Part shown: positions 24,601-37,267 of the stretch, one piece after another | Layout of the letters: the number at the start of each line of letters is the position of its first letter | How positions within the stretch are numbered: position 1 is the stretch's first letter | The notes under the pieces: generated by a model | What the model was told of the DNA's origin: nothing | Databases searched by the model: none | Seen by the model: the letters and a program-made list of their open reading frames with translations, nothing else | Origin: Linyphia triangularis | Lineage: Eukaryota; Arthropoda; Arachnida; Araneae; Linyphiidae | NCBI GenBank assembly: GCA_963978545.1 | Contig: OZ021722.1 | Coordinates: forward strand, 16,124,801-16,188,800 | Direction: 5' to 3' | Length of the DNA stretch: 64,000 bases | Position numbers and translations under genes: made by a program

Positions 24601-25332
24601 ATAAGAAGTGTGTCTAAAGTTGGTCCAAAAAGCAATTTTCACTAAAATAAAATTCCCTCATTGAAAACACATAGCGGACTATTCAATGAATTATTGTTCA
24701 AAAAGTAAAATTTTCAAAATTTTTTCCCGTTTGTGATATTGAAGCTTATATAGAGAAGAATCTATAATTCCAATTTTATAACACTCACTAAATCAGAAGT
24801 GGGTCTAAAGTTAGTCCAAAAAGTGCAATTTTCTCAAAAATAAAATTCCCCCATTGAAAACACATTGCGGACTCTTCAATGAATTATTGTTAAAAAAGTA
24901 AAATTTTCAAAATTTTTTCCGGTTTGTGATATTGAAGCTTATATATAGGAGAATATCCAATTTCAATTTTATAACACTCACTAAATAAGAAGTGGGTCTA
25001 AAGTTGTTCCAAAAAGTGCAATTTTCTAAAAAATAAAATTTCCCCATTGAAAACACATGGCGGACTGTTCAATGAATTATTGTTCAAAAAGTAAAATTTT
25101 CAAAATTTTTTCCGGTTTGTGATATTGAAGCTCATATAGAGGAGAATCTCGAATTTGAATTTTATAACACTCACTAAATAAGAAGTGGGTCTAAAGTTGT
25201 TCCAAAAAGTGCAATTTTCTCAAAAATAAGATTTCGCCATTGGAAACACATGACGGACTATTCAATGAATAATTTTTCAAAAAGTAAAATTTTCAAAATT
25301 TGTTCCGGTGTGTGATATTGAAGCTTATATAT
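18646..25332. repeat. Satellite monomers up to GC-rich element copy 1
   Basis: Satellite with several variants not seen in the 5' third of the window. They are monomers with ATATATAAAAGAATCTCG (near 20740), monomers with TGGCGAAATATTC and CCCTTTTTTTATATTG (near 21110, 23660, 24483), and 244-bp forms in a b-type background (near 21040 and 23595). At 24361 the TA tract is lengthened to CTTATATATATAGG. Repeated minus-strand open frames of 64-73 codons here are satellite translation, not genes. Confidence 0.85.
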
Positions 25333-25874
25333 CCCTTTAAATCCCATGGAGTCAGCGTTGTGGGTTTCACAAAACCCCGATGACTTTCCATTCATAAAAA
25401 CTGGAAATGAACTGGCCCAACTCGCTCTCCTGTCTGCCACTCCTGGGATTGCTGTGGGGGGTCACTGTAGACCATTAAAAGATCATTACTATATGTATAC
25501 AGCCTGCAATAGGGATGTGCGTTGGGTCATCTGCTTGATATGTCAGAGAATTTAGTTGGCGTCTTATCAATGAAACAAACGCCACCGCTAAGTACATGAC
25601 AAGATTCGCATAATAGAAAAGTCCCTGACTATCTTACTCCATGTCCAAAGGGTGGGGCAGTTTGACATTGAGTACTTTAAATCCATGTCTCCCCTCTACA
25701 TGCCCCACAATAGCCTATTGTTGAGGACCGTCACGCTTTAAACAACTAAGGCAGGGCAGTTCCCCTCACTTGAAAATATACGTTTACCCCTGGTTTACCC
25801 CTGCAACCGCCCGAAAGGCGGTTAGCTGGGAAATTCTCTACAAGGCGGTATAGGGCGGGTTGGGATTTAAAGTG
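25333..25874. mobile_element. 542-bp GC-richer insertion element, copy 1 (putative non-autonomous DNA transposon)
   Basis: This is a clean block of non-satellite, clearly GC-richer DNA. The left end reads CCCTTTAAATCCCA and the right end TGGGATTTAAAGTG, imperfect terminal inverted repeats matching at 13 of 14 positions. Allowing flanking bases (left TATCCC..., right complement TTTCAC...) the pairing extends to 15 of 17 next to a possible TA on each side. Left flank CTTATATAT plus right flank AGGAGAATC restores a normal monomer, with AT or a few A/T bases as a possible target duplication. Inside are a direct repeat TTTACCCCTG (25783 and 25794) and a hairpin. A 69-codon open frame (25346-25555) has no recognisable domain. 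I infer a MITE-like element; the family is unknown. Confidence 0.65.
25805..25823. other. Perfect 7-bp hairpin in GC-rich element copy 1
   Basis: AACCGCC-CGAAA-GGCGGTT forms a 7-bp stem with a 5-base loop. It recurs unchanged at 37740-37758 and 45678-45696. It resembles a terminator-like or subterminal hairpin, but there is no T-run after it and the setting is eukaryotic, so no function is assigned. Confidence 0.6.
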
Positions 25875-28800
25875 AAATAGGAGAATCTCCAATTCCAATT
25901 TTATAACACTCACTGAATAAGAAGCGGGTCTATAGTTGGTTCAAAATGTGCAATTTTCTCAAAAATAAAATTTCACAATTGAAAACACATGGCGGACTGT
26001 TCAATGAATTATTGTTCAAAAAGTAAAATTTTCAAAATTTCTTCCGATGTGTGATATTGAAGCTTATATATAGGAGAATCTCCAATTCCAATTTTATAAA
26101 ACTCACTAAATAAGAAGTGGGTCTATACTTGGTTCAAAATGTGCAAATTTCTCAAAAATAAAATTTCCCCATTGAAAACACATTGCGGACTGTTCAATGA
26201 ATTATTTTTCAAAAAGTAAAATTTTCAAAAAATTTTCCGGTTTGTGATATTGAAGCTCATATATAAGAGAATCTCGAATTTGATTTTTCTAACACTCACT
26301 AAATAAGAAGTGGGTCTAAAGATGTTCCAAAAAGTGCAATTTTCTCAAAAATAAGATTTCGAAATTGGAAACACATGACGGACTATTCAATGAATAATTT
26401 TTCAAAAAGTAAAATTTTCAAAATTTGTTCCGGTGTGTGATATTGAAGCTTATATATAGGAGAATCTCCAATTCCAATTTTATAACACGCACTAAATAAG
26501 AAGCGGGTCTATAGTTGGTTCAAAATGTGCAATTTTCTCAAAAGTAGAATTCCCCACATTGAATTTTTTCCCCCAAAAAGCAATTTTCACGAAAATACAA
26601 TTCCCCCATTGAAAACACATGGCGAAATATTCAATGAATTATTGATCAAAAAGTAAAATTTTCCAAAATTTTTCCCTTTTTTTATATTGAAGCTCATATA
26701 TAGGAGAATCTCCAATTCAAATTTTATAACACTCACTAAATAAGAAGTGTGTCTAAAGTTGGTCCAAAAAGCACATTTCACGAAAATAAAATTCCCTCAT
26801 TGAAAACACATGGCGGACTATTCAATGAATTATTGTTCAAAAAGTAAAATTTTCAAAAATTTTTCCCGTTTTTGATATTGAAGCTTATATATAGGAGAAT
26901 CTCTAATTCCAATTTTATAACACTCACTAAATAAGAAGTGGGTTTAAAGTTGGTCCAAAAAATGCAATTTTCTCAAAAGTAAAACTCCCCCATTGAAAAC
27001 ACATGGCGGACTTTTCAATGAATTATTGTTCAAAAAGTAAAATTTTCAAAATTGTTCCCATTTTTTATATTGAAGCTCATACATAAGAAAATCTCCAATT
27101 CGAATTTTATAACACTCACTAAAAAAGAAGTGGGTCTAAATATGGTCCAAAAAGCAATTTTCTCGAAAATACAATTCCCTCATTGAAAACACATGGCGGA
27201 CTATTCAATAAATTATTGTTCAAAAAGTAAAATTTTCAAAATTTTTTCCCGTTTGTGATATTGAAGCTTATATATAGGAGAGTCTCTAATTCCAATTTTA
27301 TAACACTCACTAAATCAGAAGTGGGTCTAAAGTTTGTCCAAAAAGTGCAATTTTCTCAAAAATAAAATTCCCATATTGAAAACACATGGCGGACTATTCA
27401 ATGAATTATTGTTCAAAAAGTAAAATTTTCAAAAATTTTTCCGGTTTGTGATATCGAAGCTCATATATAGGAGAATCTCGAATTTGAATTTTATAACACT
27501 CACTAAATAAGAAGTGGGTCTAAAGTTGTTCCAAAAAGTGCAATTTTCTCAAAAATAAGATTTCGCCATTGGAAACACATGACGGACTATTCAATGAATA
27601 ATTTTTCAAAAAGTAAAATTTTCAAAATTTGTTCCGGTGTGTGATATTGAAGCTTATATATAGGAGAATCTCCAATTCCAATTTTATAACACTCACTAAA
27701 TAAGAAGCGGGTCTATAGTTGGTTCAAAATGTGCAATTTTCTCAAAAATAAAATTTCACAATTGAAAACACATGGCGGACTGTTCAATGAATTATTGTTC
27801 AAAAAGTAAAATTTTCAAAATTTGTTCCGGTGTGTGATATTGAAGCTTATATATAGGAGAATCTCCAATTCCAATTTTATAACACTCGCTAAATAAGAAG
27901 TGGGTCTATACTTGGTTCAAAATGTGCAATTTTCTCAAAAATAAAATTTCACAATTGAAAACACATGGCGGACTGTTCAATGAATTATTGTTCAAAAAGT
28001 AAAATTTTCAAAATTTGTTCCGGTGTGTGATATTTAAGCTTATATATAGGAGAATCTCGAATTTGAATTTTATAACACTCACTAAATAAGAAGGGGGTCT
28101 AAAATTGTTCCAAAAAGTGCAATTTTCTCAAAAATAAGATTTCGCCATTGGAAACACATGACGGACTATTCAATGAATAATTTTTCAAAAAGTAAAATTT
28201 TCAAAATTTGTTCCGGTGTGTGATATTGAAGCTTATATATAGGAGAGTCTCTAATTCCAATTTTATAACACTCACTAAATCAGAAGTGGGTCTAAAGTTG
28301 TTCCAAAAAGTGCAATTATCTAAAAAATAAAATTTCCCCATTGAAAACACATGGCGGACTGTTCAATGAATTATTGTTCAAAAAGTAAAATTTTCAAAAT
28401 TTTTTCCGGTTTGTGATATTGAAGCTCATATAGAGGAGAATCTCGAATTTGAATTTTATAACACTCACTAAATAAGAAGGGGGTCTAAAATTGTTCCAAA
28501 AAGTGCAATTTTCTCAAAAATAAGATTTCGCCATTGGAAACACATGACGGACTATTCAATGAATAATTTTTCAAAAAGTAAAATTTTCAAAATTTGTTCC
28601 GGTGTGTGATATTGAAGCTTATATATAGGAGAGTCTCTAATTCCAATTTTATAACACTCACTAAATAAGAAGTGGGTCAAAAGTTGATCCTAAAAGTGCA
28701 ATTTTCTCAAAAGAAAAATTCTCCCCATTGAATTTTTTCCCCCAAAAAGCAATTTTCACGAAAATACAATTTCCTCATTGAAAACACATGGCGAACTATT

Positions 28801-30200
28801 CAATGAATTATTGTTCAAAAAGAAAAAATTTCAAAATTTTTTCCAGTTTGTGATATTGAAGCTTATATATAGGAGAATCTCGAATTTGAATTTTATAACA
28901 CTCACTAAATAAGAAGGGGGTCTAAAATTGTTCCAAAAAGTGCAATTTTCTAAAAAATAAAATTTCCCCATTGAAAACACATGGCGGACTGTTCAATGAA
29001 CTATTGTTCAAAAAGTAAAATTTTCAAAATTTTTTCCGGTTTGTGATATTGAAGCTCATATATAGGAGAATCTCGAATTTGAATTTTATAACACTCACTA
29101 AATAAGAAGTGGGTCTAAAGTTGTTCCAAAAAGTGCAATTTTCTCAAAAATAAGATTTCGCCATTGGAAACACATGACGGACTATTCAATGAATAATTTT
29201 TCAAAAAGTAAAATTTTCAAAATTTGTTCCGGTGTGTGATATTGAAGCTTATATATAGGAGAATCTCCAATTCCAATTTTATAACACTCACTAAATAAGA
29301 AGCGGGTCTATAGTTGGTTCAAAATGTGCAATTTTCTCAAAAATAAAATTTCACAATTGAAAACACATGGCGGACTGTTCAATGAATTATTGTTCAAAAA
29401 GTAAAATTTTCAAAATTTGTTCCGGTGTGTGATATTGAAGCTTATATATAGGAGAATCTCCAATTCCAATTTTATAACACTCACTAAATAAGAAGTGGGT
29501 CTATACTTGGTTCAAAATGTGCAATTTTCTCAAAAATAAAATTTCACAATTGAAAACACATGGCGGACTGTTCAATGAATTATTGTTCAAAAAGTAAAAT
29601 TTTCAAAAAATTTTCCGGTTTGTGATATTGAAGCTCATATAGAGGAGAATCTCGAATTTGAATTTTATAACACTCACTAAATAAGAAGGGGGTCTAAAAT
29701 TGTTCCAAAAAGTGCAATTTTCTCAAAAATAAGATTTCGCCATTGGAAACACATGACGGACTATTCAATGAATAATTTTTCAAAAAGTAAAATTTTCAAA
29801 ATTTGTTCCGGTGTTTGATATTGAAGCTTATATATAGGAGAATCTCCAATTCCAATTTTATAACACTCACTGAATAAGAAGCGGGTCTATAGTTGGTTCA
29901 AAATGTGCAATTTTCTCAAAAATAAAATTTCACAATTGAAAACACATGGCGGACTGTTCAATGAATTATTGTTCAAAAAGTAAAATTTTCAAAATTTGTT
30001 CCGGTGTGTGATATTGAAGCTTATATATAGGAGAATCTCCAATTCCAATTTTATAACACTCACTAAATAAGATGTGGGTCTATAGTTGGTTCAAAATGTG
30101 CAAATTTCTCAAAAATAAAATTTCCCCATTGAAAACGCATGGCGGACTGTTCAATGAATTATTGTTCAAAAAGTAAAATTTTCAAAATTTTTTCCGGTTT
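25875..30200. repeat. Satellite monomers after GC-rich element copy 1
   Basis: The satellite resumes with AAATAGGAGAATCTCC. It includes the monomer variant GATTTTTCTAACACTC (near 26282) and AAAAAAGAAGTGGG (near 27121), both repeated in the two later copies. It also holds hybrid monomers at about 28.27 kb (f start, d body) and 28.65 kb (e body running into g). Near 29.61 kb a c'-type monomer is fused to a d/h-type end; this is the junction of the 11.9-kb tandem repeat. No genes are seen. Confidence 0.85.
28263..28455. repeat. f/d hybrid monomer
   Basis: The monomer opens as subtype f (CACTAAATCAGAAGTGGG) but continues as d (GTTGTTCCAAAAAGTGC, TTATCTAAAAAATAAAA, GCTCATATAGAGG). The f, g, h, a, b and c monomers that normally lie between are missing at this point. 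An in-register deletion by unequal exchange explains it. The same hybrid is present near 40.2 and 48.14 kb because of the later block duplications. Confidence 0.7.
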
Positions 30201-30581
30201 CTGATCATCAATTTGCTCATCAAATATTATTTTAGTACACAATATCGAAGCAATGCTACGTAAAATAAAGCCTCAAAACAGTTTCTGAGCGCTTTCGTTT
30301 CAAAATTTCAACTTCTCATAGAGCTATTCAAAAATAGTTTTTTTTGCCAAAATTTTGAAATTTGTTTGATTTTTAATGTGTTTTTGAATAAAAAAACACA
30401 ATTTGGAACCATTTGTTAAAAATGAAATTTTCCATTCAAATACACTCAAAACTGAAATATTTCAAGATTTTCGAAAAATTGAATTTTTTATTTTTAGAAT
30501 ACTTTTTTTTAATTAAAATTTGTTACAAGAATAACTATAAAACATATATCCAACTGCAATTCGCAATTTGAAAGCATTTCA
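30201..30581. repeat. AT-rich spacer element, truncated copy 4
   Basis: Truncated spacer with ends identical to the other truncated copies; paralogue of 18265 by the 11,936-bp duplication. This is the last spacer in the window; none is seen between 30.6 and 64 kb. Confidence 0.85.
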
Positions 30582-33500
30582 GCAATTTTCTCGAAAATAC
30601 AATTCTACATTGAAATTACATGGCGGACTATTCAATGAATAATTGTTCAAAAAGTAAAATTTTCAAAATTTGTTCCGTTTGGTGATATTGAAGCTTATAT
30701 ATAGGAAAATCTCCAATTCCAATTTTATAACACTCACTAAATAAGAAGTGGGTCTATAGTTGGTTCAAAATGTGCAATTTTCTCAAAAATAAGATTTCGC
30801 CATTGGAAACACATGACGGACTGTTCAATGAATTATTGTTCAAAAAGTAAAATTTTCAAAATTTTTTCCGGTTTGTGATATCGAAGCTCATATATAGGAG
30901 AATTTCGAATTTGAATTTTATAACACTCACTAAATAAGAAGTGGGTCTAAAGTTGTTCCAAAAAGTGCGATTTTCTCAAAAATAAGATTTCGCCATTGAA
31001 AACACATGACGGACTATTCAATGAATAATTTTTCAAAAAGTAAAATTTTCAAAATTTGTTCCGGTGTGTGATATTGAAGCTTATATATAGGAGAATCTCC
31101 AATTCCAATTTTATAACACTCACTAAATAAGAAGCGGGTCTATAGTTGGTTCAAAATGTGCAATTTTCTCAAAAATAAAATTTCACAATTGAAAACACAT
31201 GGCGGACTGTTCAATGAATTATTGTTCAAAAAGTAAAATTTTCAAAATTTGTTCCGGTGTGTGATATTGAAGCTTATATATAGGAGAGTCTCTAATTCCA
31301 ATTTTATAACACTCACTAAATCAGAAGTGGGTCTAAAGTTTGTCCAAAAAGTGCAATTTTCTCAAAAATAAAATTCCCCCATTGAAAACACATGGCGGAC
31401 TATTCAATGAATTATTGTTCAAAAAGTAAAATTTTCAAAATTTTTTCAAGTTTGTGATATTGAAGATTATATATAGGAGAATCTCTAATTCCAATTTTAT
31501 AACACTCACTAAATAAGAAGTGGGTCAAAAGTTGATCCTAAAAGTACAATTTTCTCAAAAGAAAAATTCTCCCCATTGAATTTTTTCCCCCAAAAAGCAA
31601 TTTTCACGAAAATACAATTTCCTCATTGAAAACACATGGCGAACTATTCAATGAATTATTGTTCAAAAAGAAAAAATTTCAAAATTTTTTCCAGTTTGTG
31701 ATATTGAAGCTTATATATAGGAGAATCTCGAATTTGAATTTTATAACACTCACTAAATAAGAAGGGGGTCTAAAATTGTTCCAAAAAGTGCAATTTTCTA
31801 AAAAATAAAATTTCCCCATTCAAAACACATGGCGGACTGTTCAATGAACTATTGTTCAAAAAGTAAAATTTTCAAAATTTTTTCCGGTTTGTGATATTGA
31901 AGCTCATATAGAGGAGAATCTCGAATTTGAATTTTATAACACTCACTAAATAAGAAGGGGGTCTAAAATTGTTCCAAAAAGTGCAATTTTCTCAAAAATA
32001 AGATTTCGCCATTGGAAACACATGACGGACTATTCAATGAATAATTTTTCAAAAAGTAAAATTTTCAAAATTTGTTCCGGTGTTTGATATTGAAGCTTAT
32101 ATATAGGAGAATCTCCAATTCCAATTTTATAACACTCACTGAATAAGAAGCGGGTCTATAGTTGGTTCAAAATGTGCAATTTTCTCAAAAATAAAATTTC
32201 ACAATTGAAAACACATGGCGGACTGTTCAATGAATTATTGTTCAAAAAGTAAAATTTTCAAAATTTGTTCCGGTGTGTGATATTGAAGCTTATATATAGG
32301 AGAATCTCCAATTCCAATTTTATAACACTCACTAAATAAGATGTGGGTCTATAGTTGGTTCAAAATGTGCAAATTTCTCAAAAATAAAATTTCCCCATTG
32401 AAAACGCATGGCGGACTGTTCAATGAATTATTGTTCAAAAAGTAAAATTTTCAAAATTTTTTCCGGTTTGTGATATCGAAGCTCATATATAGGAGAATCT
32501 CGAATTTGAATTTTATAACACTCACTAAATAAGAAGTGGGTCTAAAGTTGTTCCAAAAAGTGCAATTTTCTCAAAAATAAGATTTCGCCATTGGAAACAC
32601 ATGACGGACTATTCAATGAATAATTTTTCAAAAAGTAAAATTTTCAAAATTTTTTCCGGTTTGTGATATTGAAGCTCATATATAAAAGAATCTCGAATTT
32701 GAATTTTATAACACTCACTAAATAAGAAGTGGGTCTAAAGATGTTCCAAAAAGTGCAATTTTCTCAAAAATAAGATTTCGAAATTGGAAACACATGACGG
32801 ACTATTCAATGAATAATTTTTCAAAAAGTAAAATTTTCAAAATTTGTTCCGGTGTGTGATATTGAAGCTTATATATAGGAGAACCTCCAATTCCAATTTT
32901 ATAACACTCACTAAATAAGAAGCGGGTCTATAGTTGGTTCAAAATGTGCAATTTTCTCAAAAGTAAAATTCCCCACATTGAATTTTTTCCCCCAAAAAGC
33001 AATTTTCACGAAAATACAATTCCCCCATTGAAAACACATGGCGAAATATTCAATGAATTATTGATCAAAAAGTAAAATTTTCCAAAATTTTTCCCTTTTT
33101 TTATATTGAAGCTCATATATAGGAGAATCTCCAATTCAAATTTTATAACACTCACTAAATAAGAAGTGTGTCTAAAGTTGGTCCAAAAAGCAATTTTCAC
33201 GAAAATAAAATTCCCTCATTGAAAACACATGGCGGACTATTCAATGAATTATTGTTCAAAAAGTAAACTTTTCAAAATTTTTTCCCGTTTTTGATATTGA
33301 AGCTTATATATAGGAGAATCTCTAATTCCAATTTTATAACACTCACTAAATAAGAAGTGGGTTTAAAGTTGGTCCAAAAAATGCAATTTTCTCAAAAGTA
33401 AAACTCCCCAATTGAAAACACATGGCGGACTTTTCAATGAATTATTGTTCAAAAAGTAAAATTTTCAAAATTGTTCCCATTTTTTATATTGAAGCTCATA

Positions 33501-36500
33501 CATAAGAAAATCTCCAATTCGAATTTTATAACACTCACTAAATAAGAAGTGGGTCTAAATATGGTCCAAAAAGCAATTTTCTCGAAAATACAATTCCCTC
33601 ATTGAAAACACATGGCGGACTATTCAATAAATTATTGTTCAAAAAGTAAAATTTTCAAAATTTTTTCCCGTTTGTGATATTGAAGCTTATATATAGGAGA
33701 GTCTCTAATTCCAATTTTATAACACTCACTAAATCAGAAGTGGGTCTAAAGTTTGTCCAAAAAGTGCAATTTTCTCAAAAATAAAATTCCCCCATTGAAA
33801 ACCCATTGCGGACTGTTCAATGAATTATTGTTAAAAAAGTAAAATTTTCAAAATTTTTTCCGGTTTGTGATATTGAAGCTTATATATAGGAGAATATCCA
33901 ATTTCAATTTTATAACACTCACTAAATAAGAAGTGGGTCTAAAGTTGTTCCAAAAAGTGCAATTTTCTAAAAAATAAAATTTCCCCATTGAAAACACATG
34001 GCGGAATGTTCAATGAATTATTGTTCAAAAAGTAAAATTTTCAAAATTTTTTCCGGTTTGTGATATTGAAGCTCATATAGAGGAGAATCTCGAATTTGAA
34101 TTTTATAACACTCAGTAAATAAGAAGTGGGTCTAAAGTTGTTCCAAAAAGTGCAATTTTCTCAAAAATAAGATTTCGCCATTGGAAACACATGACGGACT
34201 ATTCAATGAATAATTTTTCAAAAAGTAAAATTTTAAAAATTTGTTCCGGTGTGTGATATTGAAGCTTATATATAGGAGAATCTCCAATTCCAATTTTATA
34301 ACACTCACTGAATAAGAAGCGGGTCTATAGTTGGTTCAAAATGTGCAATTTTCTCAAAAATAAAATTTCACAATTGAAAACACATGGCGGACTGTTCAAT
34401 GAATTATTGTTCAAAAAGTAAAATTTTCAAAATTTTTTCTGGTTTGTGATATTGAAGCTTATATATAGGAGAATCTCCAATTCCAATTTTATAACAGTCA
34501 CTAAATAAGATGTGGGTCTATAGTTGGTTCAAAATGTGCAAATTTCTCAAAAATAAAATTTCCCCATTGAAAACACATGGCGGACTGTTCAATGAATTAT
34601 TGTTCAAAAAGTAAAATTTTCAAAATTTTTTCCGGTTTGTGATATCGAAGCTCATATATAGGAGAATCTCGAATTTGAATTTTATAACACTCACTAAATA
34701 AGAAGTGTGTCTAAAGGTGTTCCAAAAAGTGCAATTTTCTCAAAAATAAGATTTCGCCATTGGAAACACATGACGAACTATTCAATGAATAATTTTTCAA
34801 AAAGTAAAATTTTCAAAATTTGTTCCGGTGTGTGATATTGAAGCTTATATATAGGAGAATCTCCAATTCCAATTTTATAACACTCACTAAATAAGAAGCG
34901 GGTCTATAGTTGGTTCAAAATGTGCAATTTTCTCAAAAATAAAATTTCACAATTGAAAACACATGGCGGACTGTTCAATGAATTATTGTTCAAAAAGTAA
35001 AATTTTCAAAATTTGTTCCGATGTGTGATATTGAAGCTTATATATAGGAGAATCTCCAATTCCAATTTTGTAACACTCACTAAATAAGAAGTGGGTCTAT
35101 ACTTGGTTCAAAATGTGCAATTTTCTCAAAAATAAAATTCCCCCATTGAAAACACATGGCGGACTGTTCAATGAATTATTTTTCAAAAAGTAAAATTTTC
35201 AAAAATTTTTCCGGTTTGTGATATTGAAGCTCATATATAAGAGAATCTCGAATTTGAATCTTATAACACTCACTAAATAAGAAGTGGGTCTAAAGATGTT
35301 CCAAAAAGTGCAATTTTCTCAAAAATAAGATTTCGAAATTGGAAACACATGACGGACTATTCAATGAATAATTTTTCAAAAAGTAAAATTTTCAAAATTT
35401 GTTCCGGTGTGTGATATTGAAGCTTATATATAGGAGAATCTCCAATTCCAATTTTATAACACTCACTAAATAAGAAGCGGGTCTATAGTTGGTTCAAAAT
35501 GTGCAATTTTCTCAAAAGTAAAATTCCACACATTGAATTTTTTCCCCCAAAAAGCAATTTTCACGAAAATACAATTCCCCAATTGAAAACACATGGCGAA
35601 ATATTCAATGAATTATTGATCAAAAAGTAAAATTTTCCAAAATTTTTCCCTTTTTTTATATTGAAGCTCATATATAGGAGAATCTCCAATTCAAATTTTA
35701 TAACACTCACTAAATAAGAAGTGTGTCTAAAGTTGGTCCAAAAAGCACTTTTCACGAAAATAAAATTCCCTCATTGAAAACACATGGCGGACTATTCAAT
35801 GAATTATTGTTCAAAAAGTAAAATTTTCAAAATTTTTTCACGTTTTTGATATTGAAGCTTATATATAGGAGAGTCTCTAATTCCAATTTTATAACACTCA
35901 CTAAATCAGAAGTGGGTCTAAAGTTTGTCCAAAAAGTGCAATTTTCTCAAAAATAAAATTCCCCCATTGAAAACACATGGCGGACTATTCAATGAATTAT
36001 TGTTCAAAAAGTAAAATTTTCAAAAATTTTTCAAGTTTGTGATATTGAAGATTATATATAGGAGAATCTCTAATTCCAATTTTATAACACTCACTAAATA
36101 AGAAGTGGGTCTAAAGTTGATCCAAAAAGTGCAATTTTCTCAAAAGAAAAATTCCGCCCATTGAATTTTTTCCCCCAAAAAGCAATTTTCACGAAAATAC
36201 AATTTCCTCATTGAAAACACATGGCGAACTATTCAATGAATTATTGTTCAAAAAGAAAAAATTTCAAAATTTTTTCCAGTTTGTGATATTGAAGCTTATA
36301 TATATAGGAGAATCTATAATTCCAATTTTATAACACTCACTAAATAAGAATTGGGTCTAAAATTGGTCCAAAAAGGTCAATTTTCTCAAAAGTAAAATTC
36401 CCCCATTGAAAACACATGGCGAAATATTCAATGAATTATTGATCAAAAAGTAAAATTTTCCAAAATTTTTACCTTTTTTTATATTGAAGCTCATATATAG

Positions 36501-37267
36501 GAGAATCTCCAATTCAAATTTTATAACACTCACTAAATAAGAAGTGTGTCTAAAGTTGGTCCAAAAAGCAATTTTCACTAAAATAAAATTCCCTCATTGA
36601 AAACACATAGCGGACTATTCAATGAATTATTGTTCAAAAAGTAAAATTTTCAAAATTTTTTCCCGTTTGTGATATTGAAGCTTATATAGAGAAGAATCTA
36701 TAATTCCAATTTTATAACACTCACTAAATCAGAAGTGGGTCTAAAGTTAGTCCAAAAAGTGCAATTTTCTCAAAAATAAAATTCCCCCATTGAAAACACA
36801 TTGCGGACTCTTCAATGAATTATTGTTAAAAAAGTAAAATTTTCAAAATTTTTTCCGGTTTGTGATATTGAAGCTTATATATAGGAGAATATCCAATTTC
36901 AATTTTATAACACTCACTAAATAAGAAGTGGGTCTAAAGTTGTTCCAAAAAGTGCAATTTTCTAAAAAATAAAATTTCCCCATTGAAAACACATGGCGGA
37001 CTGTTCAATGAATTATTGTTCAAAAAGTAAAATTTTCAAAATTTTTCCGGTTTGTGATATTGAAGCTCATATAGAGGAGAATCTCGAATTTGAATTTTAT
37101 AACACTCACTAAATAAGAAGTGGGTCTAAAGTTGTTCCAAAAAGTGCAATTTTCTCAAAAATAAGATTTCGCCATTGGAAACACATGACGGACTATTCAA
37201 TGAATAATTTTTCAAAAAGTAAAATTTTCAAAATTTGTTCCGGTGTGTGATATTGAAGCTTATATAT
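30582..37267. repeat. Satellite monomers up to GC-rich element copy 2
   Basis: Paralogue of 18.6-25.3 kb. Private changes include ATAGGAAAATCTCC near 30702 and loss of one T near 37045. It contains 244-bp monomers near 31574, 32976, 35531 and 36159. No genes are seen. Confidence 0.85.

Larger units (their letters stand above)
17670..29610. repeat. 11.9-kb segmental repeat, copy X
   Basis: This block is followed directly by a second copy (29.61-41.54 kb) at a displacement of 11,936 bp, dropping to 11,935 after a one-base loss at about 37045. Shared anchors are the truncated spacer (18265/30201), the TATATATATA-expanded monomer (24361/36298) and the 542-bp GC-rich element (25333/37268). By eye I count only about a dozen differences, implying roughly 99.9% identity and recent duplication. 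Both ends fall at the same phase of the monomer, near the AAAATTTT dyad. Confidence 0.88.

Noticed and set aside
25258..25440. 60-codon minus-strand frame crossing the left end of the GC-rich element
   Set aside because: It runs from element DNA into satellite. Part of it is the antisense of the other frame and part is satellite translation.
25805..25823. Rho-independent terminator
   Set aside because: The stem-loop is good but there is no downstream T-run and no bacterial gene context.
25805..25874. tRNA- or SINE-like promoter boxes near the right end of the GC-rich element
   Set aside because: TTAGCTGGG only loosely resembles an A box and no GGTTCGANTCC-like B box follows. No cloverleaf can be drawn.
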